DNA of 64,000 nt from G942493375 sp942493375. GTDB taxonomy: Bacteria > Armatimonadota > UBA5829. Shown in pieces: positions 41,322 to 48,661 of the stretch; positions within the stretch are counted from its first letter, which is position 1; every line of letters begins with the position of its first letter. The stretch is from contig OW818698.1 of NCBI GenBank assembly GCA_942493375.1, positions 1,922,001-1,986,000 of the forward strand, in the 5' to 3' direction. A program made the translations under genes and the position numbers. The notes beneath the pieces were generated by a model that saw nothing but the letters and a program-made list of their open reading frames with translations, was not told where the DNA came from and ran no database searches.

Positions 41322-41690
41322 TTATGCAGCAGTATTAAGTCCATCGACAGGATGTGATTCCCCGCTGATTCCATACGCCTGTCTCAAACGTTTTTCAATC
41401 TGTGGATCTTTTGGGATCTCGGGATCGGATTTTGGCGCTTGTTCCCGAGATCCCTGATTTCCGGAGGGACTACCGCCATACCCGGCATATCCCTCCTGTC
41501 CGGAGGATTCATACTCGTCTTCCAAAGGCCGACCGTGATGATGAGCGGCACGTCGGGACGCATTTGCGGCCTTCTCTTCAGACTGTTCACGATGTTTGCC
41601 GGTACGATCTGCTGGAGGCACGGGCTTAACCTTCCGCGAATCCTCACCGCAGCGATTAATATATGATATGACACTCGGATCGACAAACAC
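41322..41690 (-). CDS. Small hydrophilic protein of unknown function
   Basis: A GTG start is supported by GGGGAGGA 8 bases upstream, and a terminator follows 24 bases after the stop. The 122-residue product begins MFVDPSVISYINRCGEDSRK, is rich in E, K, R, S, G and P, and ends with an ordered-looking DPQIEKRLRQAYGISGESHPV. The middle looks disordered. I do not recognise a family. An overlapping open frame (41384-41686) has no ribosome site and is rejected. The pattern of a short conserved start and end with a disordered middle would fit an adaptor, which is speculation. Confidence 0.6.
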   Translation of the reverse strand: MFVDPSVISYINRCGEDSRKVKPVPPADRTGKHREQSEEKAANASRRAAHHHGRPLEDEYESSGQEGYAGYGGSPSGNQGSREQAPKSDPEIPKDPQIEKRLRQAYGISGESHPVDGLNTAA

Positions 41691-42162
41691 TGTGGGAATC
41701 CTCCCCTCGTATAAAACTCAAGCTGGCTCCATTAAAGTAGATTTGCCAATCCACTGATAGAGGTATGGGCTTGAGGGTCTATAAATCTCCTTGTTGTAAT
41801 TCTTTGCTCTTATGTAATCATTCCCCTGACACCAACATGAAAACACCAGCATATGTGCGGGTTCTTCGGCATATTATGCATTCTATAAACCTTATATCGA
41901 GATCCAGAGAGGGCACATCCCGTGTATCTATCCATCACTTTCCATTTTGTGCAATAAGCGGATTTCTTGTCTTTTTCCGTGTATTCAATGTATTCCGTGG
42001 TTTAGATCCCTTCCCTAATCTGCGTAAATCTGCGAAATCTGCGGATAATAATTCCTAATACACTCGCACCAGTCTCTCAATCTTTCCCAATCTCAGCTCA
42101 CGGTGATATAATATCTTGGTTAGAACAGGACCATGCACGTCCTGAAAAAGGAGTTTTATACT
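41691..42162. other. Intergenic region with TTCCGTGTAT site 2, TCTGCG repeats and the gatC promoter
   Basis: TTCCGTGTATTCAATGTATTC and CGTGG (41976-42001) form the second decamer site. TCTGCGTAAATCTGCGAAAT then CTGCGGATAA (42018-42046) is a further tandem repeat. TGATATAAT (42104-42112) is an extended -10 box about 50 bases before gatC. The stretch 41700-41970 holds nothing recognisable. Confidence 0.6.
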
Positions 42163-42453
42163 TTGGGACTCTCGCGTCAGGAGATAGAAGGCGTCGCTCA
42201 CCTGTCAAGGTTAGAGCTGACAAGTGATGAACTGGATAAGCTTACAGATCAGATAAACACACTGCTTGAACACTTCACCAAGCTGCAGGAGTTGGATACC
42301 GCTGATGTGGAACCGACTTCGCATGCAATTCCGGTATACAACGTGTTCCGCAAAGATGAAGTCCGCCCTTCACTGCTTCCGGAGGAAGTAGTAGCCAATG
42401 GCCCCATCGTAGCGGATAACTGTTTTGTTGTACCAAGAGTAGTGGAGACCTGA
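42163..42453 (+). CDS. gatC: Aspartyl/glutamyl-tRNA amidotransferase subunit C
   Basis: TTG at 42163 follows AAAAAGGAG by 9 bases and gives a 96-residue protein (MGLSRQEIEGVAHLSRLELT), the normal GatC size; an ATG 30 bases upstream lacks proper spacing. The core LTDQINTLLEHFTKLQELDTADVEPTSHA and the VFRKDEVRPSL tail are typical. GatC stabilises the GatAB complex that converts Glu-tRNA(Gln) or Asp-tRNA(Asn). It precedes gatA by 5 bases. Confidence 0.93.
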   Translation: MGLSRQEIEGVAHLSRLELTSDELDKLTDQINTLLEHFTKLQELDTADVEPTSHAIPVYNVFRKDEVRPSLLPEEVVANGPIVADNCFVVPRVVET

Positions 42454-42458
42454 TTAAT

Positions 42459-43922
42459 ATGCCCGATGAAATATATAAATTAACTGCACACGAAATAGCC
42501 GACCTCATACACTCCCGCAAGATAAGTGCCTTGGAGGTCGCACGCAGCTTCAACGCCAGAATATCCGATGTGGACCCCAAAGTGCGTTCCTATATCACGC
42601 TGACGCCGGAACTGGCCGAACAGCAGGCTATAGCCATCGACGAAGCTATTGAGCGCGGTGAAGATATTCCAACACTGGCAGGCATTCCATGGGCAATCAA
42701 AGACAATATGAATACCCGCGGGATAATGACCACGTGTGCCTCCAAAATCCTTGATGGCTACAAGCCAGTCTATAACGCAACTGTAGTAGACAGACTGGCC
42801 AAAGATGGTGCTTTAACGCTCGGAAAAGCTAACCTGGACGAGTTCGCAATGGGTTCTTCAACTGAGAACTCTGGAATGTTTGTTACGCATAATCCATGGG
42901 ACTTGGACAAAGTTCCCGGTGGTTCCAGTGGAGGATCTGCAGCTGCTGTTAGTGCAGACGAGTGCGCATTTTCTCTTGGTTCCGATACCGGAGGATCTAT
43001 ACGCCAGCCTGCATCTTTTTGTGGGGTCGTAGGACTCAAACCAACCTATGGTAGAGTCTCCCGCTATGGCCTCATAGCCTTTGCCTCTTCGCTCGATCAG
43101 ATAGGACCATTAACCAAGGATGTTGAAGACTGTGCACTGGTTATGAACAGCATATGCGGTAAGGACCAGATGGACTCCACATCACTGGACATTCCCAGCC
43201 CCGACTTTACAAAGTCGCTCAGAAACGATATCAAAGGCCTGAAGATAGGTGTACCAAGAGAATTTTTCGCTCAGGGAACTGATCCGGATGTTGAAAAATC
43301 CGTTATGGATGCAATTGAGCTGCTCAAAAGCCTTGGTGCTGACTGGAAAGAGACCAGTATGCCCAACGTTGAATATGGGCTGCCGGTATACTATATAATC
43401 GCTCCTGCTGAGTGTTCATCCAACCTTGCAAGATACGATGGTGTAAGATATGGTCTAAGAAGTACCAAGTCAACTGACACCATTGCTATGTTCCAGCACA
43501 CCCGGGAAGAGGGGTTTGGCCCGGAGGTAAAGCAGCGCATAATGATCGGCACCTACACGCTGTCAGCAGGCTATTATGATGCTTACTACTTAAAGGCTCA
43601 AAAAGTCCGCACACTGCTGCGCAGGGACTTTGAGAAGGCATTCGAAGAGTTCGATGTCCTAATAACTCCGACATCTCCGACGGTTTCATTCGGCATAGGT
43701 GAAAAGACTGATGACCCGATGGCTATGAAACTCGCCGATGTCTGCACAATTCCAGCAAACCTTGCAGGGATACCTGCAATGTCGATACCGTGCGGGTTCA
43801 AAGACGGAATGCCCATAGGTCTGCAGATAATGGGAAAAAGCCTGGACGAAGAGACAATGCTAAGAGTAGCCTACACATTCGAACAAAACACACAGTTCCA
43901 TAAAGCAAGACCAAAATTATAA
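42459..43922 (+). CDS. gatA: Aspartyl/glutamyl-tRNA amidotransferase subunit A
   Basis: 487 residues with the amidase-signature triad: K81 (IPWAIKDN), cis-S156 (PGGSSGGS) and nucleophile S180 (DTGGSIRQPA). The C-terminal AGIPAMSIPCGFKDGMPIGLQIMGK is characteristic. GatA releases ammonia from glutamine and channels it to GatB. Second gene of gatCAB; gatB follows after 144 bases holding a palindromic element. Confidence 0.97.
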   Translation: MPDEIYKLTAHEIADLIHSRKISALEVARSFNARISDVDPKVRSYITLTPELAEQQAIAIDEAIERGEDIPTLAGIPWAIKDNMNTRGIMTTCASKILDGYKPVYNATVVDRLAKDGALTLGKANLDEFAMGSSTENSGMFVTHNPWDLDKVPGGSSGGSAAAVSADECAFSLGSDTGGSIRQPASFCGVVGLKPTYGRVSRYGLIAFASSLDQIGPLTKDVEDCALVMNSICGKDQMDSTSLDIPSPDFTKSLRNDIKGLKIGVPREFFAQGTDPDVEKSVMDAIELLKSLGADWKETSMPNVEYGLPVYYIIAPAECSSNLARYDGVRYGLRSTKSTDTIAMFQHTREEGFGPEVKQRIMIGTYTLSAGYYDAYYLKAQKVRTLLRRDFEKAFEEFDVLITPTSPTVSFGIGEKTDDPMAMKLADVCTIPANLAGIPAMSIPCGFKDGMPIGLQIMGKSLDEETMLRVAYTFEQNTQFHKARPKL

Positions 43923-43954
43923 TTAAATATGAGCAGTTATTAAAACGCGTACAA

Positions 43955-44027
43955 TGTCATCCTGAGGAACGAAGGATCTGCTTTTTCCGGAAGATCCCAA
44001 GCAGATCCTTCGTTCCTCAGGATGACA
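43955..44027. repeat. Intergenic palindromic element, copy 4, between gatA and gatB
   Basis: A perfect 29-bp inverted repeat (43955-43983 and 43999-44027) with a 15-base loop, nearly identical to copy 1. It lies inside what should be a single gatCAB transcript, so the mRNA would carry a 29-bp hairpin between the two genes. Confidence 0.9.
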
Positions 44028-44066
44028 ATATGATTAGTTGCTTCGAAATACTGGGGATAGAAATTG

Positions 44067-45515
44067 ATGATCGAATTTGAACCTGTAATTGGGATGGAAG
44101 TTCACGTTGAACTGCAGACAAAATCCAAGATGTTCTGCGGGTGTGAAGTTGGTTTTGGGGGAAACCCTAACATCAGATGCTGCCCGGTATGTCTTGGACT
44201 ACCTGGAAGCCTGCCTGTAGTCAATGAAACAGCAATAGAATACATGACTAAGGCCGCACTGGCGCTCAACTGCACAATCAACAAACAGAGTATATTTCAC
44301 CGAAAGAACTATTACTATCCTGACCTTCCCAAGAACTACCAGGTCTCCCAGTATGATATCCCACTCGGTGTAGATGGTTGGCTGGAAATCACAACCAATG
44401 GCCAGGTCAAAAAGATCGCCATACGCAGAGTTCACATGGAGGAGGACACCGGCAAGCTCCTGCATGTTGAAGGCAACCGCAGCCACGTAGACTACAACCG
44501 CAGTGGGGTTCCGCTGATGGAGATAGTCACAATGAACCCTCCCCCACCCGGCCTGCACCAGATCGAATCCGCCGATGAAGCACGGGAGTACCTGCAGAGG
44601 CTGAGAGCAATTCTTGTCTACCTGGGTGTTTCAGACTGCAAGATGGAAGAGGGGAGCATGAGGTGTGAGCCTAATATCTCTATCCGTCCGAAAGGCCAGG
44701 AGAAGTTCGGGACCAAGACTGAGATCAAAAACCTCAACTCTTTCCGTGCTGTATATCTTGGAGTTGAATACGAATTAAAGAGGCAGGAGAAAGTGATCAG
44801 AGCTGGAGACAAAGTCATCCAGGAGACCCGCAGGTGGGACGATGCCAACGGCCTCACTGCCAAGATGCGCAGCAAGGAAGTCGAACAGGAGTACCGTTAC
44901 TTCCCCGAGCCAGACCTGATGCCGATGAGGTTCACTGATGAGCAGATAGAAGCTCTCAGGTCTTCACTGCCGGAACTGCCGATAGCCAAAGCTGCCAGAT
45001 TCGTCAACGATTTCGGAATTCCACAATCAGATGCTGAAGTGTTGGTAGACAGTCCGGAGCTTGCAAACTTCTATGAAGACTGCGTAAAGTGTTCCAGCGA
45101 TGCCAAAGCTGTATCCAACTGGATTATGGGGGAGTTCCTAAGGCTGATGAACTCCGCAGGCATAACACTAAAAGAGAATAAGATCACTCCGGAACTGCTT
45201 GCAGGAATGCTGAAACTAGTGGACAACGGGACAATCAACCGCAATATGGCGAAGATTGTCTTCGAGGATATGTTTAATACCGGCAGAGATGCCGATAAGA
45301 TAGTAGATGAACGCGGATTAAGACAGGTCAACGACGAGAGCGCGATTGAAGAAGCTGTAAACAAAATCATCGCGACAAGTCCAAGTGAAGTCGAAAGATT
45401 CCGCGGTGGTGAAGAAAAACTGATGGGCTGGTTCGTTGGGCAAGTAATGCGTGAAAGCAAAGGCAAAGCCAACCCAGCCACAGTAAACAAACTACTAAAA
45501 GACAAATTAAGCTAA
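44067..45515 (+). CDS. gatB: Aspartyl/glutamyl-tRNA amidotransferase subunit B
   Basis: The ATG at 44067 (MIEFEPVIGMEVHVELQT) follows GGGGA at a good distance; a TTG one codon earlier is not needed. FCGCEVGFG and NIRCCPVCLGLPGSLP give the zinc cysteines, YYYPDLPKNYQVSQYD and SRVDYNRSGVPLMEIV-type motifs (here SHVDYNRSGVPLMEIV) the kinase domain, and the C-terminal YqeY-like tail NPATVNKLLKDKL binds tRNA. 482 residues, normal length. GatB activates the tRNA-bound Glu or Asp for amidation. Confidence 0.97.
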   Translation: MIEFEPVIGMEVHVELQTKSKMFCGCEVGFGGNPNIRCCPVCLGLPGSLPVVNETAIEYMTKAALALNCTINKQSIFHRKNYYYPDLPKNYQVSQYDIPLGVDGWLEITTNGQVKKIAIRRVHMEEDTGKLLHVEGNRSHVDYNRSGVPLMEIVTMNPPPPGLHQIESADEAREYLQRLRAILVYLGVSDCKMEEGSMRCEPNISIRPKGQEKFGTKTEIKNLNSFRAVYLGVEYELKRQEKVIRAGDKVIQETRRWDDANGLTAKMRSKEVEQEYRYFPEPDLMPMRFTDEQIEALRSSLPELPIAKAARFVNDFGIPQSDAEVLVDSPELANFYEDCVKCSSDAKAVSNWIMGEFLRLMNSAGITLKENKITPELLAGMLKLVDNGTINRNMAKIVFEDMFNTGRDADKIVDERGLRQVNDESAIEEAVNKIIATSPSEVERFRGGEEKLMGWFVGQVMRESKGKANPATVNKLLKDKLS

Positions 45516-45572
45516 ATTCAATTATTTCAAAACAAAAACAGTCTATGACAACTACGGAGCCAAATATGTTTC

Positions 45573-45614
45573 CATTCCGTGTATTCAGTGTATTCCGTGG
45601 TTAAAAAGTATAAT
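45573..45614 (+). promoter_or_regulatory. TTCCGTGTAT site 3 with -10 box before the 45637 gene
   Basis: ATTCCGTGTATTCAGTGTAT then TCCGTGGTT (45574-45602) is the third decamer site. TATAAT (45609-45614) follows 23 bases before the ATG at 45637, so the repeat may supply the upstream part of this promoter. No classical -35 is seen. Confidence 0.5.
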
Positions 45615-45636
45615 GCAATCGGAGGATTGAACCTAT

Positions 45637-46395
45637 ATGCGGTTCGGATGCTGCGCTGAACTAGAGCAGATAAAGATGGTCCAGGATGCGGGATACGATT
45701 ATATCGAACTCCCGGTCAGCTGTATAGATGCCGAAGCCCCTGAGCAAGAATTTGAGCAGATAATGGAGGATATACTCAGCTATGATATCCCTCCTGAAGT
45801 CTGGCACCATCTGCTTGAGAAGGACATGAAAGTAGTTGGTCCTGAAACAGATCCATATCGCGTTGAACGCTATATTCGGACTGCCTTTAAGAGGATAGAG
45901 GATCTTGGTGGAGAAGTTGTAGTCTTTGGCAGTGCCGGGGCACGGACAATTCCTGATGGATTTCCACGAGATGAAGCCATTGATCAGGTTGTAGATTTCC
46001 TGTCACTGGCAGGACAGATTGCCGGTCAGCATGGGCTTTATGTTGCAGTAGAACCACTCAGTTCTTCACAAACAAACCTCATCAACTCACTGGCTGAAAC
46101 AATGGAAATCGTCACATTGACCGGACATCCATTCGTAAAAGTGCTTACTGACTTCTATGAAATGCAGGCAATTGGAGAATCTGTCGAATCGCTGGTTTCT
46201 GTAGGTGCCGACATAATCCACGCACATACTGCAGATACAGGAAGACGCAGACCAGGCAGCGGTAATCTACCTCAGAAGTCTTTCCTGCAAACACTAAAAA
46301 AGGCTGGTTACAACGACAGAGTGTCAGTACAGTGCATATTCGATGACCCGAAAAAAGAAATGAAAGAAGCTGTAGAATATCTGAGAAGTTTATAA
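45637..46395 (+). CDS. Sugar phosphate isomerase/epimerase-like TIM barrel
   Basis: 252 residues of the xylose-isomerase-like/AP-endonuclease-2 superfamily: RFGCCAELEQIKMVQDAGYDYIELPV start, VVVFGSAGAR, VAVEPLSSSQTNLINSLAE with a metal Glu, FVKVLTDFYEMQ with metal Asp, IIHAHTADT and a late VSVQCIFDD strand. Members isomerise or epimerise ketoses using a divalent metal. GGAGG lies 11 bases before the ATG. Monocistronic, closed by the terminator at 46411. Confidence 0.85.
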   Translation: MRFGCCAELEQIKMVQDAGYDYIELPVSCIDAEAPEQEFEQIMEDILSYDIPPEVWHHLLEKDMKVVGPETDPYRVERYIRTAFKRIEDLGGEVVVFGSAGARTIPDGFPRDEAIDQVVDFLSLAGQIAGQHGLYVAVEPLSSSQTNLINSLAETMEIVTLTGHPFVKVLTDFYEMQAIGESVESLVSVGADIIHAHTADTGRRRPGSGNLPQKSFLQTLKKAGYNDRVSVQCIFDDPKKEMKEAVEYLRSL

Positions 46396-46410
46396 ATCAT
46401 CCTATTTGTG

Positions 46411-46447
46411 AAACAGCCCCTTGTTTTATTACAGGGGGCTGTTTTTG
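46411..46447. terminator. Rho-independent terminator after the isomerase gene
   Basis: AAACAGCCCCTTGT (46411-46424) pairs with ACAGGGGGCTGTTT (46431-46444), followed on plus by TTTGTTTT. It can also act for the convergent minus-strand pilin gene. Confidence 0.92.
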
Positions 46448-46491
46448 TTTTAATCCAGTAATCTGTTTGGATGCTGTTTTACAAGTGATTC

Positions 46492-47163
46492 TTAGTAAGA
46501 GTATACAGAACCTAACTGATCCTTTTTACACCACTTGCAATGTCCATCAAGATATCCGACATTCATGCCATCACTATGCCTTGAAGCGGCAACATTTGTA
46601 TATCTGTTCTGTGTAACATCCAGAATTGCTGTAACGCCAGCAATAGCTGGAACTGGAGCAACCACATAGCTCAGGTAAGGTCGCTCTATTTCTTCTGCTA
46701 TCAGCCCTGTTTGCGATGGAAACTGGATCTGATTGGGAGCGACGGCTCCGTCTGCGCCAAGAAAGTAATTGTATCCATAACTCAATAGTTGGTAAGGAGG
46801 AGTACCTGGTAGTATAGCAGATCTAAAATTATAGCTTGGATTACCGGATATACAGTTCTTGACACTATCACTTGGACATGTGAATATTTGAGTGTTCTTC
46901 AAATATGGAGCAATAGCATCCACATAACCACCTATAGCGACAGTTCCGTTCCACCAGGTAGAACCACCCCCAGGCAACCTTTCGTCATAGTCTTGATTGT
47001 ACATATTTAGTCCACTACATATCTGCCTCACGTTACTTGCACAATTGGACTGTCTTGCCTTCTCCCTGGCCTTTGCAAAAACCGGGAACAATATTGCGGC
47101 CAATATTGCAATAATAGCTATAACTACAAGCAATTCGATCAATGTAAATCCTTTTTTATTCAT
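46492..47163 (-). CDS. Type IV pilin-like protein with H-x9-DG motif (paralog 4)
   Basis: The start is the ATG at 47163 (MNKKGFTLIELLVVIAIIAI), with AAGGGG 7 bases upstream; 15 codons of open frame before it are not part of the protein. Cleavage after G5, methylated F6 and E10 are expected. FPVFAKAREKARQSNCASNV follows. The C-terminus has H-SDGMNVGYL-DG. About 223 residues. It shares its promoter sequence with paralog 5 (next gene) rather than with paralogs 1-3, and its globular domain is closest to paralog 5 (TCPSDSVKNC against ACPSDSLKNC, LSYGYNY in both). Confidence 0.92.
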   Translation of the reverse strand: MNKKGFTLIELLVVIAIIAILAAILFPVFAKAREKARQSNCASNVRQICSGLNMYNQDYDERLPGGGSTWWNGTVAIGGYVDAIAPYLKNTQIFTCPSDSVKNCISGNPSYNFRSAILPGTPPYQLLSYGYNYFLGADGAVAPNQIQFPSQTGLIAEEIERPYLSYVVAPVPAIAGVTAILDVTQNRYTNVAASRHSDGMNVGYLDGHCKWCKKDQLGSVYSY

Positions 47164-47671
47164 ATTTGACCCCTTGTTTTGAATTTGGAATAATTCATTA
47201 TACAACATTACAGGCTGTCTGTGCGTTTTTTGAACCTCTGTTTGCTAATATTGAGGATATTTTTTGTATTTTACAAATACTATGCATACACTATTTGTGC
47301 TGCGTTGCAATATTATCTGGCTAGGGCATTGTTATGAACTATTGCATTGCACCAACTCAACAATATATTAGTCTATATTTGGTCTATTTCTGTTGTTTTT
47401 GGTCATTGCAAGCGGTTTTGCGACATCCAGACTTCATTACACAGATATGCAACACATATCACCCCACTTGTCTTATATTTGTCGCATTCTTGCCCGCCAG
47501 CGTAACTCAGTATACTTCCAACTCATGCTGGATCTGGAAAGCTAGAAGTAAAACTGCTTCATGAACCATATTAATCTCTTAAGCAGCGTGCCAATTTATA
47601 CAATAGGGGGAAGACACATGTGATGTGGAAGACATATAACTAAGAAGTATGGCCAGACAGACGCACAAAAA
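47164..47671 (-). promoter_or_regulatory. Upstream region of pilin paralog 4
   Basis: TATAAT (47202-47197, minus strand) lies 35 bases before the ATG, preceded by AGCCTGTAATGTTG. The 20-base block ending in TATAAT differs at one position from that before paralog 5. No -35 consensus is present. The AT-rich remainder (about 47220-47665) contains an open frame of 76 codons that does not look coding, and nothing else recognisable. Confidence 0.55.
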
Positions 47672-47704
47672 AAGTCCCGCACCTGAGAAACAAATGCGGG
47701 ACTT
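47666..47704 (-). terminator. Rho-independent terminator of pilin paralog 5
   Basis: AAGTCCCGCA (47672-47681) pairs with TGCGGGACTT (47695-47704), 13-base loop, followed on the minus strand by a run of seven Ts. It lies about 29 bases after the pilin stop. Confidence 0.9.
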
Positions 47705-47732
47705 CTGTACGAATGTTTACGAACAGTCCAAA

Positions 47733-48362
47733 TTAAGGATTAGCTCTCACAGATGTTACCTGAGTCCCGATAACCCACTTGACATGACCATCATAGTAAG
47801 CCATGTTCATACCATCGCTGTGTCGGCTGCTCAGTCTTGCAGGGGATGAAGTGTAACCAACACCGACTCCTCCATCAGCAAGCGCAAGCCCCTGCTGGTA
47901 GAAGTATGGGCGTTGGATCATCTCTACGAACGCAGCTGTTTGAGAAGGGAAATTGAAAACCGCCATGGACATTGCGCCATTGGCATAATTATAGCCATAA
48001 CTCAACTGTATAGTTGCCCACTCTGCGCCCCAGGCAGCAGTGCCGGCATTCAAACTCACACAGTTTTTCAAACTGTCACTCGGACATGCGAATATTGGCC
48101 AGTTCTTAACGTATGCCTGTATACCGGTCCACACATCAGTGTGATTCAACAGATCAACAGCGGTTCCCATTGGCAACTTCTCATCATAGTCCTGAACATA
48201 CATCATCAATGCATTGCCAATCTGCTTCATGTTACTGGAACAACTTGACTGTCTTGCTTTTTCTCTGGCCTTTGCAAAAACTGGGAATAAAATCGCCGCT
48301 AGTATTGCAATAATAGCAATAACCACGAGCAATTCAATTAACGTAAATCCTTGTTTCTTCAT
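47733..48362 (-). CDS. Type IV pilin-like protein with H-x9-DG motif (paralog 5)
   Basis: The ATG at 48362 (MKKQGFTLIELLVVIAIIAI) follows AAGGAG by 6 bases. Prepilin cleavage after G5; FPVFAKAREKARQSSCSSNM next; C-terminal H-SDGMNMAYY-DG and GHVKWVIG. About 209 residues with FACPSDSLKNC, matching paralog 4. Codon choice and context give no sign of transfer; the pair 4/5 looks like a tandem duplication that includes the promoter. Confidence 0.92.
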   Translation of the reverse strand: MKKQGFTLIELLVVIAIIAILAAILFPVFAKAREKARQSSCSSNMKQIGNALMMYVQDYDEKLPMGTAVDLLNHTDVWTGIQAYVKNWPIFACPSDSLKNCVSLNAGTAAWGAEWATIQLSYGYNYANGAMSMAVFNFPSQTAAFVEMIQRPYFYQQGLALADGGVGVGYTSSPARLSSRHSDGMNMAYYDGHVKWVIGTQVTSVRANP

Positions 48363-48395
48363 ATTTGTCTCCTTGATTTGGGAATCTATTAATTT

Positions 48396-48415
48396 ATTAT
48401 ACAACATTACAAGCT
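48396..48415 (-). promoter_or_regulatory. Promoter block of pilin paralog 5
   Basis: AGCTTGTAATGTTGTATAAT on the minus strand; the last six bases are the -10 box, 35 bases before the ATG at 48362. The block matches 19 of 20 bases before paralog 4, while flanking DNA differs. Confidence 0.65.
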
Positions 48416-48602
48416 ATTTTGTGGAATTACCAGGTTTTTGCACGCACACATTGCCCTGAAAGGACATACATCCGTTAGTCATTTTTGAATATATGTTAAT
48501 CATGCAAGCATTCTACAGCAAAATTAAACCATACTCAGACTGGCAAAACACGCGTAAGTACTAGACCAATATTTGCATTTGAAGTACAATATGGCTAATA
48601 AT

Positions 48603-48628
48603 GGGCGATAGACGTATAATTATCGCCC
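48603..48628 (+). promoter_or_regulatory. Palindrome enclosing a -10 box before the fusion gene
   Basis: GGGCGATA (48603-48610) and TATCGCCC (48621-48628) form an 8-bp inverted repeat around GACGTATAAT. TATAAT (48615-48620) is a -10 candidate 42 bases before the ATG, so the palindrome could be an operator; alternatively, with the following TAAAAATTATTTTT, it could act as an attenuator-like hairpin. GGAGG precedes the ATG. Confidence 0.5.
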
Positions 48629-48661
48629 TAAAAATTATTTTTCTCTCGACCGGAGGTCAAT

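Noticed and set aside
41384..41686. Alternative 100-codon minus-strand frame overlapping the 122-residue gene
   Set aside because: The overlapping frame starting at 41690 has a strong GGGGAGGA site and the better protein composition.
47334..47564. Plus-strand frame of 76 codons in the AT-rich gap between pilin paralogs
   Set aside because: No ribosome site and an implausible Cys/Tyr/Ser-rich product.
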